NCBI GenBank assembly: GCA_023414355.1
Contig: JAEZOB010000042.1
Location: forward strand, 1 to 64,000
Reading direction: 5' to 3'
Origin: Bacillota bacterium
GTDB taxonomy: Bacteria; Bacillota; Clostridia; Lachnospirales; Lachnospiraceae
Length of the DNA: 64,000 nucleotides
How positions within the stretch are numbered: the first letter of the stretch is position 1; each line of letters starts with the position of its first letter. Shown one piece after another: positions 33,388 to 41,924 of the stretch. A program made the translations under genes and the position numbers. Below the pieces are notes generated by a model, which was not told the origin of the DNA, ran no database searches, and saw only the letters and a list, made by a program, of their open reading frames with translations.

Positions 33388-35781
33388 TTATTTTCCGAGA
33401 ATAACTGTAACTTCATTGATGCTTCCGGCTGGCTGTACCGATATTTGATCAACAACTGTGCCATTCAGCTGATATTCCCTAACACCCTTCATTACGCGGT
33501 TCGGGTTCTTGATTGTAATATGGTACTCGGCAGCACGCCAGATGCGGACTACGGTGAATTCTTCCCAATCAGAAGGAACGCAGGGGTCAATGAGCAGTGC
33601 ATCAAATTGAGGTCGTATCCCAAGGATGTAATGGGTTGCCGAATAGTACGCCCAGCCTCCCGTTCCTGTCATAAACGGATGTCTGGCACGTCCGAAGGCG
33701 GTATGCTCTCTGCCCATGATGAACTGGCAGTAGGAATAGGGCTCTGCCTCCCTGATTTCGATCAAGTCATTCTGATGATAGGGACTTAATGCATCGTAGA
33801 ATTTCATGGCACGGTCACCGCGGCCGAGCATACATTCCGCGGCCCAAGCCCAGGGATTGGGATGAGAAAAAATTGCCCCGTTTTCCTTAAGTCCCGGATA
33901 GACTCTTGTTACAAAGCCGATCTCTTCATCCGGTACGGTATAGGAGGGACCATTTAACATAATTCCATAAGGAGTATATAAATATTGATCGATGGAGTCC
34001 ATCGCTTTTATGCCCTGCTCCTTCTCAGCGAGGCCTGACAAGACAGCCCAGGCATTGGATTCCAGATGGATCTTACCTTCTTTGTCCTCTCTGGTACCGA
34101 TTTTTCTACCGGTCTTAGTGATACCGCGGATATACCAATCCTTATCCCACAGCACTTCATTACAGGCCTTCTTCACTTTCTCCTGCAGCTCTTTATAGCG
34201 CTTTGCATCCTCCTTGCGGTCGAGATATTCTGCAAGCTCTTTAAAATTCCCGAGTGCCCAATAATGCAGGAAGGAAACCATCGCACTTTCTCCGCCGCCA
34301 AGATTCAGACAGTCGTTCCAATCAGCCCGAAGTCCCTTACAGATACCGCTTTGTCCAATCTGCTCTCCGGAGAAATCAAGAATTCTCATCATATGCTCAT
34401 ATACGGTTCCGCTACCGCCGTCCGCATAGGTAATCACCTCATCGAGGAAGGAAAACTCTCCTGTCTCCTTCACATATTCGGAAATCGTACTAACCAGCCA
34501 TAAAGCATCATCGGAACAGGCCTGGTCGATGCCGTGAATCATGTCATTCTTATTCGGAGTCGGTATCACAGTCGGGGATTGGAAGGGTTTATCTTCATTC
34601 TGCGGATCGAACCATTCCGGCTGGAATAAATGCAGACCGTAGCCCTTCGATACCAATGCCCGAAGCAGCTCCACGATTCTCTGGCGGCATTTTGCAGGGT
34701 TGCTGTGAATGACAGTCATGGCATCTTGTGAGGTATCGCGATACCCTAAGCCTGTTCTTCCACCTACTTCAATGAAGGAAGCAAATCGGGAGAACATAAT
34801 GTTGATTTCCGCTTGATAGAGAGTCCAGATATTAATCAGGGTATTCATACCCTCATTCGGAGTCTTGATCTGTAGCTTGTTTCTCTTATCCGTCCAATAG
34901 ATGGCCATCTGATGGTATGCCCTGTCAATCTCCTGAGGATCGGAATACTTAGTCCTAAGCTTTCTACCGTTCTCACGATTGCCCTCTCCCAGCATAAAGA
35001 TTAATCTGAGCTCTTCCCCCGGCTTTAGCTCAATCCGCTTATGTAAGGAACCGCAGTGGTTGCCACCCTTTTCATAGGAACCGCTACAGACACCATTCAT
35101 CACTGCCACCGGATTATCTTCTGTATGATACAGACCGATAAACTTATCTCTGAGACAGTCAAAGCTGTCCGGAGTGAAATCCGAAGTAAAAAACTGATAT
35201 CCGAATTCTTCATAGAACAAATCATGCTCGATAATTCCATCCTCATAAGAAGAGCCTGCAGCATAATTGCTCATCTGGAAGTTACGATTATCCATATCGA
35301 TGTGATGATAGGAAAATTCAATATAAGAGAATACACTTAAGTACCTTGTCTTCGTATCCTTATTTTTGATTTTGACATCCCACAGTTCAATCGGATCATC
35401 CAGGGGAATGAAAAGTTTCTGCTCTGCTTCGATTTGATTATAGTCACAGAAGTATTTCGTATAGGATAATCCATGGCGGCATTGATAGGACGCTTGATCC
35501 AGAGACTTTCCGACCGGCTGCCAGGAGACACTCCAGTAATCCTTGCTTTCGTCATCCCTTAAATACACATAATGTCCGGGGCGATCCATGGGAACGCTGT
35601 TTGCACGAAACCTTGTTATTCTGTGATACTCCGGTGATTTATAGAAGCTATATCCGCCTGCTGTATGATTAATGACGGTACACAGATCCTTTACTCCAAG
35701 ATAATTGGTCCAAGAGGTGGGCAGATCCACCCTGTCTATGACATATTCCTGATTTTCATTATCAAAATATCCGTATTTCAT
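33388..35781 (-). CDS. chbP: GH94 disaccharide phosphorylase, best fit N,N'-diacetylchitobiose phosphorylase
   Basis: 797 residues, about the length of Vibrio chitobiose phosphorylase. It splits a beta-1,4-linked disaccharide with phosphate into a sugar 1-phosphate and a free sugar. The N-terminal beta-sandwich ('GYFDNENQEYVI', 'AGGYSFYKSPEYHRITRF') and the (alpha/alpha)6 barrel are complete; the likely general acid is D490 in 'GLRADWNDCLNLGGGES'. As I recall the Vibrio enzyme, the match is close along the whole length ('GHYVYLRDD', 'DYWSVSWQPV', 'GGRTGLGYRDT'), more so than to cellobiose phosphorylases. No signal peptide, so it acts in the cytosol. Specificity is inference. Confidence 0.82.
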   Translation of the reverse strand: MKYGYFDNENQEYVIDRVDLPTSWTNYLGVKDLCTVINHTAGGYSFYKSPEYHRITRFRANSVPMDRPGHYVYLRDDESKDYWSVSWQPVGKSLDQASYQCRHGLSYTKYFCDYNQIEAEQKLFIPLDDPIELWDVKIKNKDTKTRYLSVFSYIEFSYHHIDMDNRNFQMSNYAAGSSYEDGIIEHDLFYEEFGYQFFTSDFTPDSFDCLRDKFIGLYHTEDNPVAVMNGVCSGSYEKGGNHCGSLHKRIELKPGEELRLIFMLGEGNRENGRKLRTKYSDPQEIDRAYHQMAIYWTDKRNKLQIKTPNEGMNTLINIWTLYQAEINIMFSRFASFIEVGGRTGLGYRDTSQDAMTVIHSNPAKCRQRIVELLRALVSKGYGLHLFQPEWFDPQNEDKPFQSPTVIPTPNKNDMIHGIDQACSDDALWLVSTISEYVKETGEFSFLDEVITYADGGSGTVYEHMMRILDFSGEQIGQSGICKGLRADWNDCLNLGGGESAMVSFLHYWALGNFKELAEYLDRKEDAKRYKELQEKVKKACNEVLWDKDWYIRGITKTGRKIGTREDKEGKIHLESNAWAVLSGLAEKEQGIKAMDSIDQYLYTPYGIMLNGPSYTVPDEEIGFVTRVYPGLKENGAIFSHPNPWAWAAECMLGRGDRAMKFYDALSPYHQNDLIEIREAEPYSYCQFIMGREHTAFGRARHPFMTGTGGWAYYSATHYILGIRPQFDALLIDPCVPSDWEEFTVVRIWRAAEYHITIKNPNRVMKGVREYQLNGTVVDQISVQPAGSINEVTVILGK

Positions 35782-35811
35782 AAAAAATAAGCACCTCCTC
35801 CATATACTTTA

Positions 35812-35854
35812 ATTATAAGGAGTGAGATGCTTTATGGTATTGTCAGGTATGTCA
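35812..35854 (-). promoter_or_regulatory. Candidate activator-dependent promoter of the phosphorylase operon
   Basis: On the minus strand a consensus -10 TATAAT (35812-35817) lacks a good -35. Instead two direct repeats, TGACATACC (35846-35854) and TGACAATACC (35836-35845), occupy the -35 region at about one helical turn. Such paired direct repeats are typical of AraC-type regulators; the YesN-type protein of this cluster is the obvious candidate. Prediction. Confidence 0.45.
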
Positions 35855-35865
35855 ATATTTGAATT

Positions 35866-36873
35866 TTATTGTTTAGATAAAAAGGATGACAGCAATTTAA
35901 TTGTATCATCGGATAATTCTATCTGATAGTAGGCTTTCAGTTTTATTAATCTCCTGGGAACATCATATTCCCCGGGAGCGATAATCAATCTTCTTCCTAT
36001 GAAATATAGATCCGTAAATCCGTCAAAGGCCAATAAATTGCGATTGAGGAGTTCCTCCTTCCACATCAGGTTTATCATATACTGTGGTTGATGCAAGCGT
36101 GTAAAGCGTTTGTATTCAGTAGTCTCAATCCAGTTCAGACGTGTAGACTTTCCGGATAAGTCCCTCATAAAAGCATCAAATAAACTCTGGTCAGTAATTT
36201 CAGATATGTCCTTGAATGAATACTCTTGATTGCGTATGGAATCCATTGATAATACACTAATCCGGTCCGGCGATTGGGTCACCTCGAGAGTTAGATATTC
36301 AGGAAACATAGTTTTATAATCAGAAGCATAAAATCCAATCATTCCAACAATGACTAAAATCAGTAGGAACTGAACTAGGATTGTTAAAATCAGACTAGAG
36401 CGTCTCTTCTTCGCAGCGCTTACGATTTGATCGTTCAGATCCTCGATCAGTGCATAAATAAAAAATATTAGAAAGCTAAGAAGGCACAGCCAATACAGGA
36501 AGACGGGTAATTCCTTTTCGTAACGAAGAATTGGAATAAAAGTGAGGAAAAAGCATAACAAAAGCAGCATTCTTACGAAGAACTGAATATAAAAAGCTTT
36601 TCTACGGATTATTTTCCTCTCCAGAAGATTCCTGATGGAAGGGAATAATCCCATCTCTGCTAATAATATGGTCCCACCTACTGCTAAAAGCCAGGATAAA
36701 TTATCAAATACCTTACCGAACGCTATTAGGACTGATCCCAGAATACTTAGGAAAATTCGTAGTTTTTCCAGTGGAGTTCTCTTAGAGCTGGTAACGGTAT
36801 CTATGTAGGGATCTATTTTCACGTTATTCGATGAGTTCTGTTCATTCAATTCTTCATTGTTCAATTCAATCAT
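35866..36873 (-). CDS. Unrecognised membrane protein with cytoplasmic N-terminus
   Basis: 335 residues. I do not recognise the family. After a hydrophilic Asn/Glu-rich start (about residues 1-40) there are five likely membrane segments: around 41-57, 62-77, 103-120, 124-142 and 161-182. The roughly 150-residue C-terminal part is soluble and contains 'FTDLYFIGRRLIIAPGEYDV'. It has its own promoter-like sequence and lies just upstream of the phosphorylase operon. No function is assigned. Confidence 0.7.
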   Translation of the reverse strand: MIELNNEELNEQNSSNNVKIDPYIDTVTSSKRTPLEKLRIFLSILGSVLIAFGKVFDNLSWLLAVGGTILLAEMGLFPSIRNLLERKIIRRKAFYIQFFVRMLLLLCFFLTFIPILRYEKELPVFLYWLCLLSFLIFFIYALIEDLNDQIVSAAKKRRSSLILTILVQFLLILVIVGMIGFYASDYKTMFPEYLTLEVTQSPDRISVLSMDSIRNQEYSFKDISEITDQSLFDAFMRDLSGKSTRLNWIETTEYKRFTRLHQPQYMINLMWKEELLNRNLLAFDGFTDLYFIGRRLIIAPGEYDVPRRLIKLKAYYQIELSDDTIKLLSSFLSKQ

Positions 36874-36920
36874 AACTCTTCTGCTCTCCCCTCAGATCAA
36901 TACTGATTTTCCCCATTATT

Positions 36921-36949
36921 ATAATAATGAGAGATGGAAATTATTGCAA
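36921..36949 (-). promoter_or_regulatory. Candidate promoter of the 36.0-36.9 kb membrane protein gene
   Basis: Minus strand TTGCAA (36944-36949), 17 bases, TATTAT (36921-36926), about 50 bases before the ATG. Good spacing; prediction only. Confidence 0.5.
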
Positions 36950-36987
36950 GAACCGTTCCTTTAAAAATAATGCGTCAAATCAAATCT

Positions 36988-37091
36988 TGAAGAATTAAGA
37001 TTAACTACTAAAGAATGAAGATCAATTACTGAAGAATTAAGATGAAATCCTGAAGAATTAAGATTAAAAACTAAATAATTAAGATATAGAC
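36988..37091. repeat. 21-bp tandem repeat array, five copies
   Basis: Copies start at 36988, 37009, 37030, 37051 and 37072 with an exact 21-base period (last one 20). Consensus TGAAGAATTAAGATNAANNAC. It lies between the hydratase terminator and the promoter of the next gene, in the 36874-37191 gap that holds no gene. Confidence 0.92.
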
Positions 37092-37125
37092 AAAAGAGTG
37101 TTATTGGTATGCTATTCTTAATCGT

Positions 37126-37176
37126 GAAAAAGGGCTGCCATACCTGACCTTACTTTGCCAGTTGTACAACAGCCCT
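37126..37176 (-). terminator. Terminator after the aconitase-family hydratase
   Basis: On the minus strand AGGGCTG (37170-37176 side) pairs with CAGCCCT (37131-37137 side) and is followed by TTTTTC. The loop is long (about 32 bases) and contains TTGTACAA, which can pair with itself. It lies 16 bases past the stop codon. Confidence 0.7.
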
Positions 37177-37191
37177 AGATATGCCAAATAT

Positions 37192-39474
37192 TTATCCTCT
37201 GTAATAATTGATCAGGCAGCCCTTTAAGATGATCTCTCTTTCATCATCTGTCAGCTCGCCCAGTTTCAAGGTGAATTCCTTCATGTCCTTATTCACAACA
37301 TAGGCTTTGATCTCATCGGATTTTTCACGAATTGCTTTCTGAATATCCTTGATGAAGATATAATCACCGTTGGCGAAGGGAAGCTCTTCCTTGTAGATAA
37401 AGGGAAGCATACCCCAGTTAATCAGGTTGGAGCGGTAGCGCTTGGTCGCATACTCCACAGCGATATTTGCGAAACCACCCAATACCTTCTGGCAGCTAGC
37501 AGCCTGCTCTCTTGCAGAACCATCACCGGGCTTCACCGCATAGATTGTACTTCCGATCTGAGTAGCCTTGCGGTCGATTGAGAATTTGGCTTCAATCTTA
37601 TCATATACTTCTTTCAATTCTGTATTGGCTGCGAGAATATCCTCTCCGGCAATTCTAGCTTTTTCAGCCTTCTGAACCGCCTTAGCACGCCCTACATAAG
37701 CCGGATCCTTTCGGGAAAGAGTGAACTCTGCCAATCCCAAAGGATTGGAGCGGTATGAGGAGGTCTCTCCGGAAGGAATCAATTCATCCGTTGTGGTGAC
37801 AGGATCATGGATCTCGGAAACCACCTTCAGGATCATATTCTCACTTAAAGCAGACATTGCAGGCCAATCCACGATTCCGGGACCAAACTTAAGCTCAACA
37901 CTACTGTCCGGCTTACCGACACCGTCAAAGACGCGGTTATCATAGATGGTACTGTCATAGTAATACTTCGGTTTGGTGAAATTCACATCGATATCTTCAG
38001 CAGAGGTCAGATAACCCTGATTCGCTGCTGTTGCAGCAATCGAACGGGCATCCATCAGTGCTACGGAAGCAATCTGACCGCTTGTGATCTTGGAACCTTC
38101 TCTGTTCGGGAAGTTTCTTGTAGTATGGCGGATGGAGAAGCCGTTATTCGCCGGAACATCTCCCGCTCCAAAGCAGGGGCCGCAGAAAGCGGTACGGATC
38201 GTTGCACCCGTAGCCATAAGCTTAGCGATACATCCGTTCTTCACAAGCTCTAAAAATACCGGCTGACTTGCGGGATAAACGCTTAAAGAGAATTCATCCG
38301 CACCGATATATTTTCCATTCAGAATATCGGCTGCATCACAGATGTTTTCGAAGCCACCACCGGCACAGCCGGCAATGGTACCCTGATCTACATAAAGCTT
38401 GCCGTTTCTGATTTTATCCTTTAAGGAGTATTTTACTTTACTATTGTCAAGGCTAATCAAAGCCTTCTTCTCTACTTCATCAAGAATATCATAGAGATTT
38501 GCATTCACTTCATCGATCGTATAAACATTGCTCGGATGGAAGGGCATAGCGATCATGGGCTTGATTTCGGATAAATCGATATAAATCATGCCGTCATAAT
38601 ACGCTGCCATTGCTGGTGCAAGCTCCTTGTAAGCCTCCGGTCTATTATGTATCTCGTAGAATTCCTTTACAGCGGAATCTGTTCTCCAGATGGAGGACAG
38701 ACAAGTAGTCTCGGTGGTCATAACATCAATTCCGATACGATAATCAACGCTTAAATTATTGATCCCGTCACCCACAAATTCCATGACCTTATTATTCACA
38801 TAGCCATTGGCGAATACGGAACCGATAATAGCGAGTGCTACGTCCTGAGGACCTACTCCCTTTCTTGGGGTACCGGTCAGATAGACTCCGATTACTTCGG
38901 GCATATTGATATCATAGGTTTTATTCAGCAACTGTTTTACCAGCTCGGGTCCGCCTTCTCCGATTGCCATAGTTCCAAGAGCACCATAACGGGTGTGGCT
39001 GTCTGAGCCCAGCACCATCTTACCGCTCTCTGCCAGCACTTCACGTGCAAATTGATGAATGACTGCCTGATGAGGAGGAACATAGATTCCACCATATTTC
39101 TTAGCACAGGAGAGGCCAAACATATGATCATCTTCGTTGATTGTGCCACCTACCGCACATAAGCTGTTATGACAGTTTGTCAACACATAGGGAACCGGAA
39201 ATTTCTCCAGACCGCTTGCTCTTGCAGTCTGTATGATACCGACAAAAGTAATATCATGGGAGGTTAATTTGTCAAATTTAATCTTTAACTTTCTGTCGTT
39301 TCCTGAGGTGTTATGGCTGGTTAAGATACCATAAGCAATCGTTCCCTGTTTTGCTACTTCTTTGCTAACCTCCAGCCCTGTTTTTGCAGAAACGGCAGCC
39401 TCTACTCCTGCATGCTCCTCAACAATCTCATTGCCATTGATCAGATACACGCCTTTTTCATAAAGCTTAATCAT
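37192..39474 (-). CDS. Aconitase-superfamily hydratase (YbhJ-like), substrate unknown
   Basis: 760 residues. Likely [4Fe-4S] ligands are C370 ('IAGCAGGGFEN') and C431/C434 ('AFCGPCFGAGD'), with the same spacing as in aconitase. The 'GSDSHT' active-site segment is present near residue 156. The aconitase signature SCTNS around the first cysteine is replaced by GCAGGGF, so ordinary aconitase activity is doubtful. A C-terminal swivel domain ('RYRSNLINWGMLPFIYKEEL') is present. The E. coli relative YbhJ is also uncharacterised. AGGAGG precedes the ATG. Confidence 0.83.
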   Translation of the reverse strand: MIKLYEKGVYLINGNEIVEEHAGVEAAVSAKTGLEVSKEVAKQGTIAYGILTSHNTSGNDRKLKIKFDKLTSHDITFVGIIQTARASGLEKFPVPYVLTNCHNSLCAVGGTINEDDHMFGLSCAKKYGGIYVPPHQAVIHQFAREVLAESGKMVLGSDSHTRYGALGTMAIGEGGPELVKQLLNKTYDINMPEVIGVYLTGTPRKGVGPQDVALAIIGSVFANGYVNNKVMEFVGDGINNLSVDYRIGIDVMTTETTCLSSIWRTDSAVKEFYEIHNRPEAYKELAPAMAAYYDGMIYIDLSEIKPMIAMPFHPSNVYTIDEVNANLYDILDEVEKKALISLDNSKVKYSLKDKIRNGKLYVDQGTIAGCAGGGFENICDAADILNGKYIGADEFSLSVYPASQPVFLELVKNGCIAKLMATGATIRTAFCGPCFGAGDVPANNGFSIRHTTRNFPNREGSKITSGQIASVALMDARSIAATAANQGYLTSAEDIDVNFTKPKYYYDSTIYDNRVFDGVGKPDSSVELKFGPGIVDWPAMSALSENMILKVVSEIHDPVTTTDELIPSGETSSYRSNPLGLAEFTLSRKDPAYVGRAKAVQKAEKARIAGEDILAANTELKEVYDKIEAKFSIDRKATQIGSTIYAVKPGDGSAREQAASCQKVLGGFANIAVEYATKRYRSNLINWGMLPFIYKEELPFANGDYIFIKDIQKAIREKSDEIKAYVVNKDMKEFTLKLGELTDDEREIILKGCLINYYRG

Positions 39475-39542
39475 AGTATCCTCCTATATCAACACGTATT
39501 TTTTACGCATTCACGCCTATGTCTTTCACAGCCTTTGAAAGC

Positions 39543-40082
39543 TTAGTCTTCAATGAAATCTTCATTCAGATTAATAGTATATACTTCATCACAGTTAATG
39601 CGTGATGAATTGATGACACCGGATTTCGCTTTCACACGGATTTCAACCTTGTTATCACCCACGGGTACAAAATGAATGTTCACCTTACCATTGAAAACAT
39701 CATTGAATATTCCGGCATCTACTAGCATAGATTCATGGTTTTCAAAATTGAATCTGATTTCTAAGTTGGCTTCCTGACCAAAGAGATTAATCTCTTCTGT
39801 AGGAAAGCTGATGGATTTTCCTGCGTCCAAACCTGTTACAGTAATTCCATCATTGATCGGCTCTTCCGGGCCTCTATAATATGCAACCAAAGACTCAAGT
39901 TTCAGATCGGTACCGTTCTTTACTACAATCTTATTGTCATTGTTCTCCATATATATGATTACGCCGGAAATGATTAAGAGGACTGCTACGATAATCCCTG
40001 CAACAAGAATTTTCTTTTTCGAATCTAAAAAATGAACTACGACCTGTTCTTCCTGCTTTTCCTTAGCTCTAATTCTTCTCAT
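39543..40082 (-). CDS. Unrecognised single-pass membrane protein
   Basis: 179 residues. A positively charged N-terminus (about residues 1-26) is followed by one membrane segment (about 27-44, 'ILVAGIIVAVLLIISGVIIY') and an extracellular beta-rich domain of about 130 residues with no cysteines. Type II orientation is likely. I do not recognise the domain. GGAGGAG precedes the ATG. It lies upstream of the hydratase gene, 68 bases apart, and may share its transcript. Confidence 0.75.
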   Translation of the reverse strand: MRRIRAKEKQEEQVVVHFLDSKKKILVAGIIVAVLLIISGVIIYMENNDNKIVVKNGTDLKLESLVAYYRGPEEPINDGITVTGLDAGKSISFPTEEINLFGQEANLEIRFNFENHESMLVDAGIFNDVFNGKVNIHFVPVGDNKVEIRVKAKSGVINSSRINCDEVYTINLNEDFIED

Positions 40083-40128
40083 GTAGATACTCCTCCATAA
40101 TAAATCTTCAAATTTTCAGACATCCTTA

Positions 40129-40157
40129 ATGATAATATTTCACAGCAAAATAATCAA
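40129..40157 (-). promoter_or_regulatory. Candidate promoter of the membrane-protein/hydratase unit
   Basis: Minus strand TTGATT (40152-40157), 17-base spacer, TATCAT (40129-40134), about 45 bases before the ATG at 40082. Prediction only. Confidence 0.45.
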
Positions 40158-40227
40158 GCTTTTTTTCCTGACAAAGTAAAACAAATTTGAATTGCATAAA
40201 ATGGTCCGTTGTAAAATAATAATCTAA

Positions 40228-40279
40228 TAGCAAAGTGAACGGACTAGTATTCGGGAATACTAATCCGTTCACCTTGCTA
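40228..40279 (-). terminator. Very long hairpin terminator after kdgK
   Basis: A stem of about 25 pairs: TAGCAAAGTGAACGGACTAG and onward on the left (from 40228) pairs with the mirror segment ending TTGCTA at 40279, with only two G-U or mismatched positions and a tiny loop. The minus-strand sequence that follows is T-rich (TTAGATTATTATTTTA). Confidence 0.8.
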
Positions 40280-40332
40280 TGCCTTACTCTTTATTTATTA
40301 CGACAGCCCCACTAAAAGTCCACGTTGTCAAG

Positions 40333-41355
40333 TTATCGCTGTACTCGTCCGGAAGCATCTCCACCTACCAAGGTATCTACTTCTGCTCTGGATACAAGGT
40401 TAAAATCACCTGGTATCGTATGCTTTAAAGCAGAAGCTGCTACACCGAATTCAAGGGCCTCCTCCATGGACTTGCCATCAAGCAAGCCACAGATCAAACC
40501 GCCTGCGAAAGCATCCCCTCCGCCTACGCGGTCAACAATACGAATATCATATTTTCTTGAGTGGTAGAACTTCTTTCCGTCATAGATACAAGCAGACCAT
40601 CCATTATCCGATGCGGAATAGCTTTCTCTGAGCGAGCTTACGACATACTTGAAATTAAATTTCTTTACCATCTGCTCGAAGATATCCTGATAACCGGTAA
40701 GCTCAAGCTCTCCGCTCGTGACATCTGTCTTTCCGGGCTTGAAACCAAGTACCTTCTCAGCATCCTCTTCGTTGCCGATGCATACATCCACATACTGCAT
40801 CAGGTTAGTCATGATCCTTTGTGCTTTTTCAGAGGACCAAAGCTTTTTGCGGAAATTCAAATCCACAGATACCGTTAAATTCTTATGTTTAGCCGCCTTT
40901 AGGGCTTCTTCGGTAAGCAAAGCGGCTTTATCACTGATTGCAGGAGAAATTCCAGTAAAATGAAACCAATCCGCTCCTTCAAAGATTGCATCAAAATCAA
41001 AATCAGAGGGATCAGCCTCTGCAATGGAGGCATGGGCTCTATCATATACTACATTCGAGGCTCTCATGGAGGCACCGGTCTCAAGGAAATAGATACCAAG
41101 CCTTTCTCCGCCCTTTGCTATGTAGTCACAGTTCACATTATGTTTTCTAAGTGCAGCTACCGCAGCTTCACCAATCGGGTTTTTGGGAACCTTAGTAACG
41201 AAATATGCGTCATGTCCGTAATTTGCCAAGGATACGGCAACATTTGCCTCGCCTCCTCCGTAGCATACATCAAAGCTGTCGGACTGTATGAATCTTTGAT
41301 TTCCGGGAGTGGATAAGCGAAGCATGATCTCTCCCATTGTTATAACCTTTGCCAT
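40333..41355 (-). CDS. kdgK: 2-Dehydro-3-deoxygluconokinase (PfkB family)
   Basis: 340 residues. Phosphorylates KDG, the intermediate of pectin/uronate breakdown, to KDPG. The N-terminus 'KVITMGEIMLRLSTPGNQRF' and 'YGGGEANVAVSLANYG' are typical of KdgK; the anion hole and catalytic base are in 'VDRVGGGDAFAGGLICGLL'. AAGGAG precedes the ATG. No KDPG aldolase is adjacent. It has its own promoter and terminator. Confidence 0.9.
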   Translation of the reverse strand: MAKVITMGEIMLRLSTPGNQRFIQSDSFDVCYGGGEANVAVSLANYGHDAYFVTKVPKNPIGEAAVAALRKHNVNCDYIAKGGERLGIYFLETGASMRASNVVYDRAHASIAEADPSDFDFDAIFEGADWFHFTGISPAISDKAALLTEEALKAAKHKNLTVSVDLNFRKKLWSSEKAQRIMTNLMQYVDVCIGNEEDAEKVLGFKPGKTDVTSGELELTGYQDIFEQMVKKFNFKYVVSSLRESYSASDNGWSACIYDGKKFYHSRKYDIRIVDRVGGGDAFAGGLICGLLDGKSMEEALEFGVAASALKHTIPGDFNLVSRAEVDTLVGGDASGRVQR

Positions 41356-41400
41356 TGTTCTATCTCCTTATAATAAATATTATAGATAATGTACAAGTAA

Positions 41401-41429
41401 AGTATAGTTCCACCTTTTTACACCGTCAA
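41401..41429 (-). promoter_or_regulatory. kdgK promoter
   Basis: Minus strand TTGACG (41424-41429), 17-base spacer, TATACT (41401-41406), about 45 bases before the ATG. Near-consensus sigma-A promoter. Confidence 0.65.
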
Positions 41430-41493
41430 TGGCAAAAAGCTTTCAAAATCTTGCAAATATTGCTGATCTTCCATAATTTAATGGTTTATTCCT

Positions 41494-41718
41494 TTATACG
41501 TGGCTGCTTTCCTTTGTCTTAAACATACAGAATAATCCCATCAGCATACTACAGATCGAAATAAAGAACCAAAGTATGCCCCCGGTACCTGCCGACTGAT
41601 ACACGGTGATAGATGACAGACAAAGAAGCAATGCAATCACAGAAATAATTCCGAATACAAGGCCGTTCATGAAACGATTAAATTTACTGATTTTATATCT
41701 GTTGACCATTTTTTTCAT
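41494..41718 (-). CDS. Small two-span membrane protein, unrecognised
   Basis: 74 residues from the ATG at 41718, which has GGAGG five bases upstream (a frame extension of seven codons has no site). Basic N-terminus, then two hydrophobic segments (about 19-39 and 46-64) and a short charged tail. The ribosome site supports a real gene. Function unknown; it sits alone between flavodiiron protein and kdgK genes. Confidence 0.65.
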   Translation of the reverse strand: MKKMVNRYKISKFNRFMNGLVFGIISVIALLLCLSSITVYQSAGTGGILWFFISICSMLMGLFCMFKTKESSHV

Positions 41719-41877
41719 AATTGCCTCCATTATATACACATTTTTATGCTTCTGAGGAATGTGCCTTTATCATTAAGACGAAATAGCCACTGGTTTAGTT
41801 CCATGATTATCAAAAAAATTTCATAAAAATAGAAAAAATATTAAATATAGGATGGAATATAACTAAATATCAATAAA

Positions 41878-41908
41878 GCTGAATTACGATATGATATCGT
41901 AATTCAGC
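41878..41908 (-). terminator. Perfect palindrome after the flavodiiron protein gene
   Basis: GCTGAATTACGATAT (41878-41892) and ATATCGTAATTCAGC (41894-41908) form a perfect 15-bp inverted repeat around one base. The minus-strand flank is TTTATTGATATTT. Its position 17 bases past the stop codon fits a terminator. Confidence 0.7.
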
Positions 41909-41924
41909 CCAAGCTTAGAAACGA

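Noticed and set aside
33388..35781. Annotation as cellobiose phosphorylase
   Set aside because: The N-terminal and catalytic segments resemble chitobiose phosphorylase more closely, as far as I can recall those sequences; kept as an alternative, not the main call.
37192..39474. Annotation as aconitase of the TCA cycle
   Set aside because: The SCTNS signature is missing, so only the superfamily is claimed.
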